This document shows, in pieces, positions 5,931-5,933 of a DNA stretch of 5,933 nucleotides. The DNA is from an uncultured bacterium (GTDB taxonomy: Bacteria > Patescibacteriota > Minisyncoccia > UBA6257 > JAGGUH01). Both the position numbers and the translations under genes were made by a program. The stretch lies in NCBI GenBank assembly GCA_937877385.1, contig CALGBJ010000090.1, positions 1 to 5,933 of the forward strand, in the 5' to 3' direction. Position 1 is the first letter of the stretch; the number at the start of each line of letters is the position of its first letter. The notes below the pieces were generated by a model. It did no database searches and had not been told where the DNA came from. It saw only the letters and a program-made list of their open reading frames with translations.

Positions 5931-5933
5931 GAA

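Overview
This window is a stretch of AT-rich bacterial chromosome. Hand counts of 300-base samples give about 26% GC in pheT and 30% in pth. It carries housekeeping genes and no mobile element, CRISPR array, rRNA or tRNA that I could see. Low GC, tight packing, almost no Shine-Dalgarno sites on the plus-strand genes, a shortened PheT with a variant NRYVDC motif, and an otherwise anonymous membrane protein together suggest a small-genome lineage, most likely Candidatus Patescibacteria (Parcubacteria-like). That assignment is inference from style, not from a marker alignment. TGA ends secF, pheT and the 103-residue gene, so the UGA-recoded code of Gracilibacteria/SR1 does not apply.

Positions 1-4127 hold one plus-strand gene string: the 3' end of secD (cut by the window start), secF, pheT, and an ATP-cone/PD-(D/E)XK nuclease-like gene of unknown function. 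The junctions are 3 nt apart, overlapping by ATGA, and exactly abutting (TGAATG). This indicates one transcript with translational coupling. The first two genes make the SecDF membrane motor of protein export, and the third is the beta subunit of phenylalanyl-tRNA synthetase. pheS is not next to it.

Positions 4134-4159 form a hairpin between convergent genes. It is best formed, and followed by a U-rich tail, in minus-strand RNA. The minus-strand unit is pth (peptidyl-tRNA hydrolase, 5102 to 4563) followed by a 103-residue soluble helical protein (4496 to 4185). That small gene has the strongest ribosome binding site of the window and a higher GC content (about 38%).

Positions 5103-5186 separate pth from a divergent plus-strand gene (5187-5930) for a single-pass membrane protein with an extracytoplasmic beta-rich region. 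The gap holds two overlapping, oppositely directed sigma70-type promoters that share one TATAATA core.

I found no convincing new multi-gene system. The points most worth a second look are the PheT that lacks the usual tRNA-binding OB domain, the ATP-cone/nuclease fusion locked to pheT, the small strongly translated ORF, and the shared divergent promoter.
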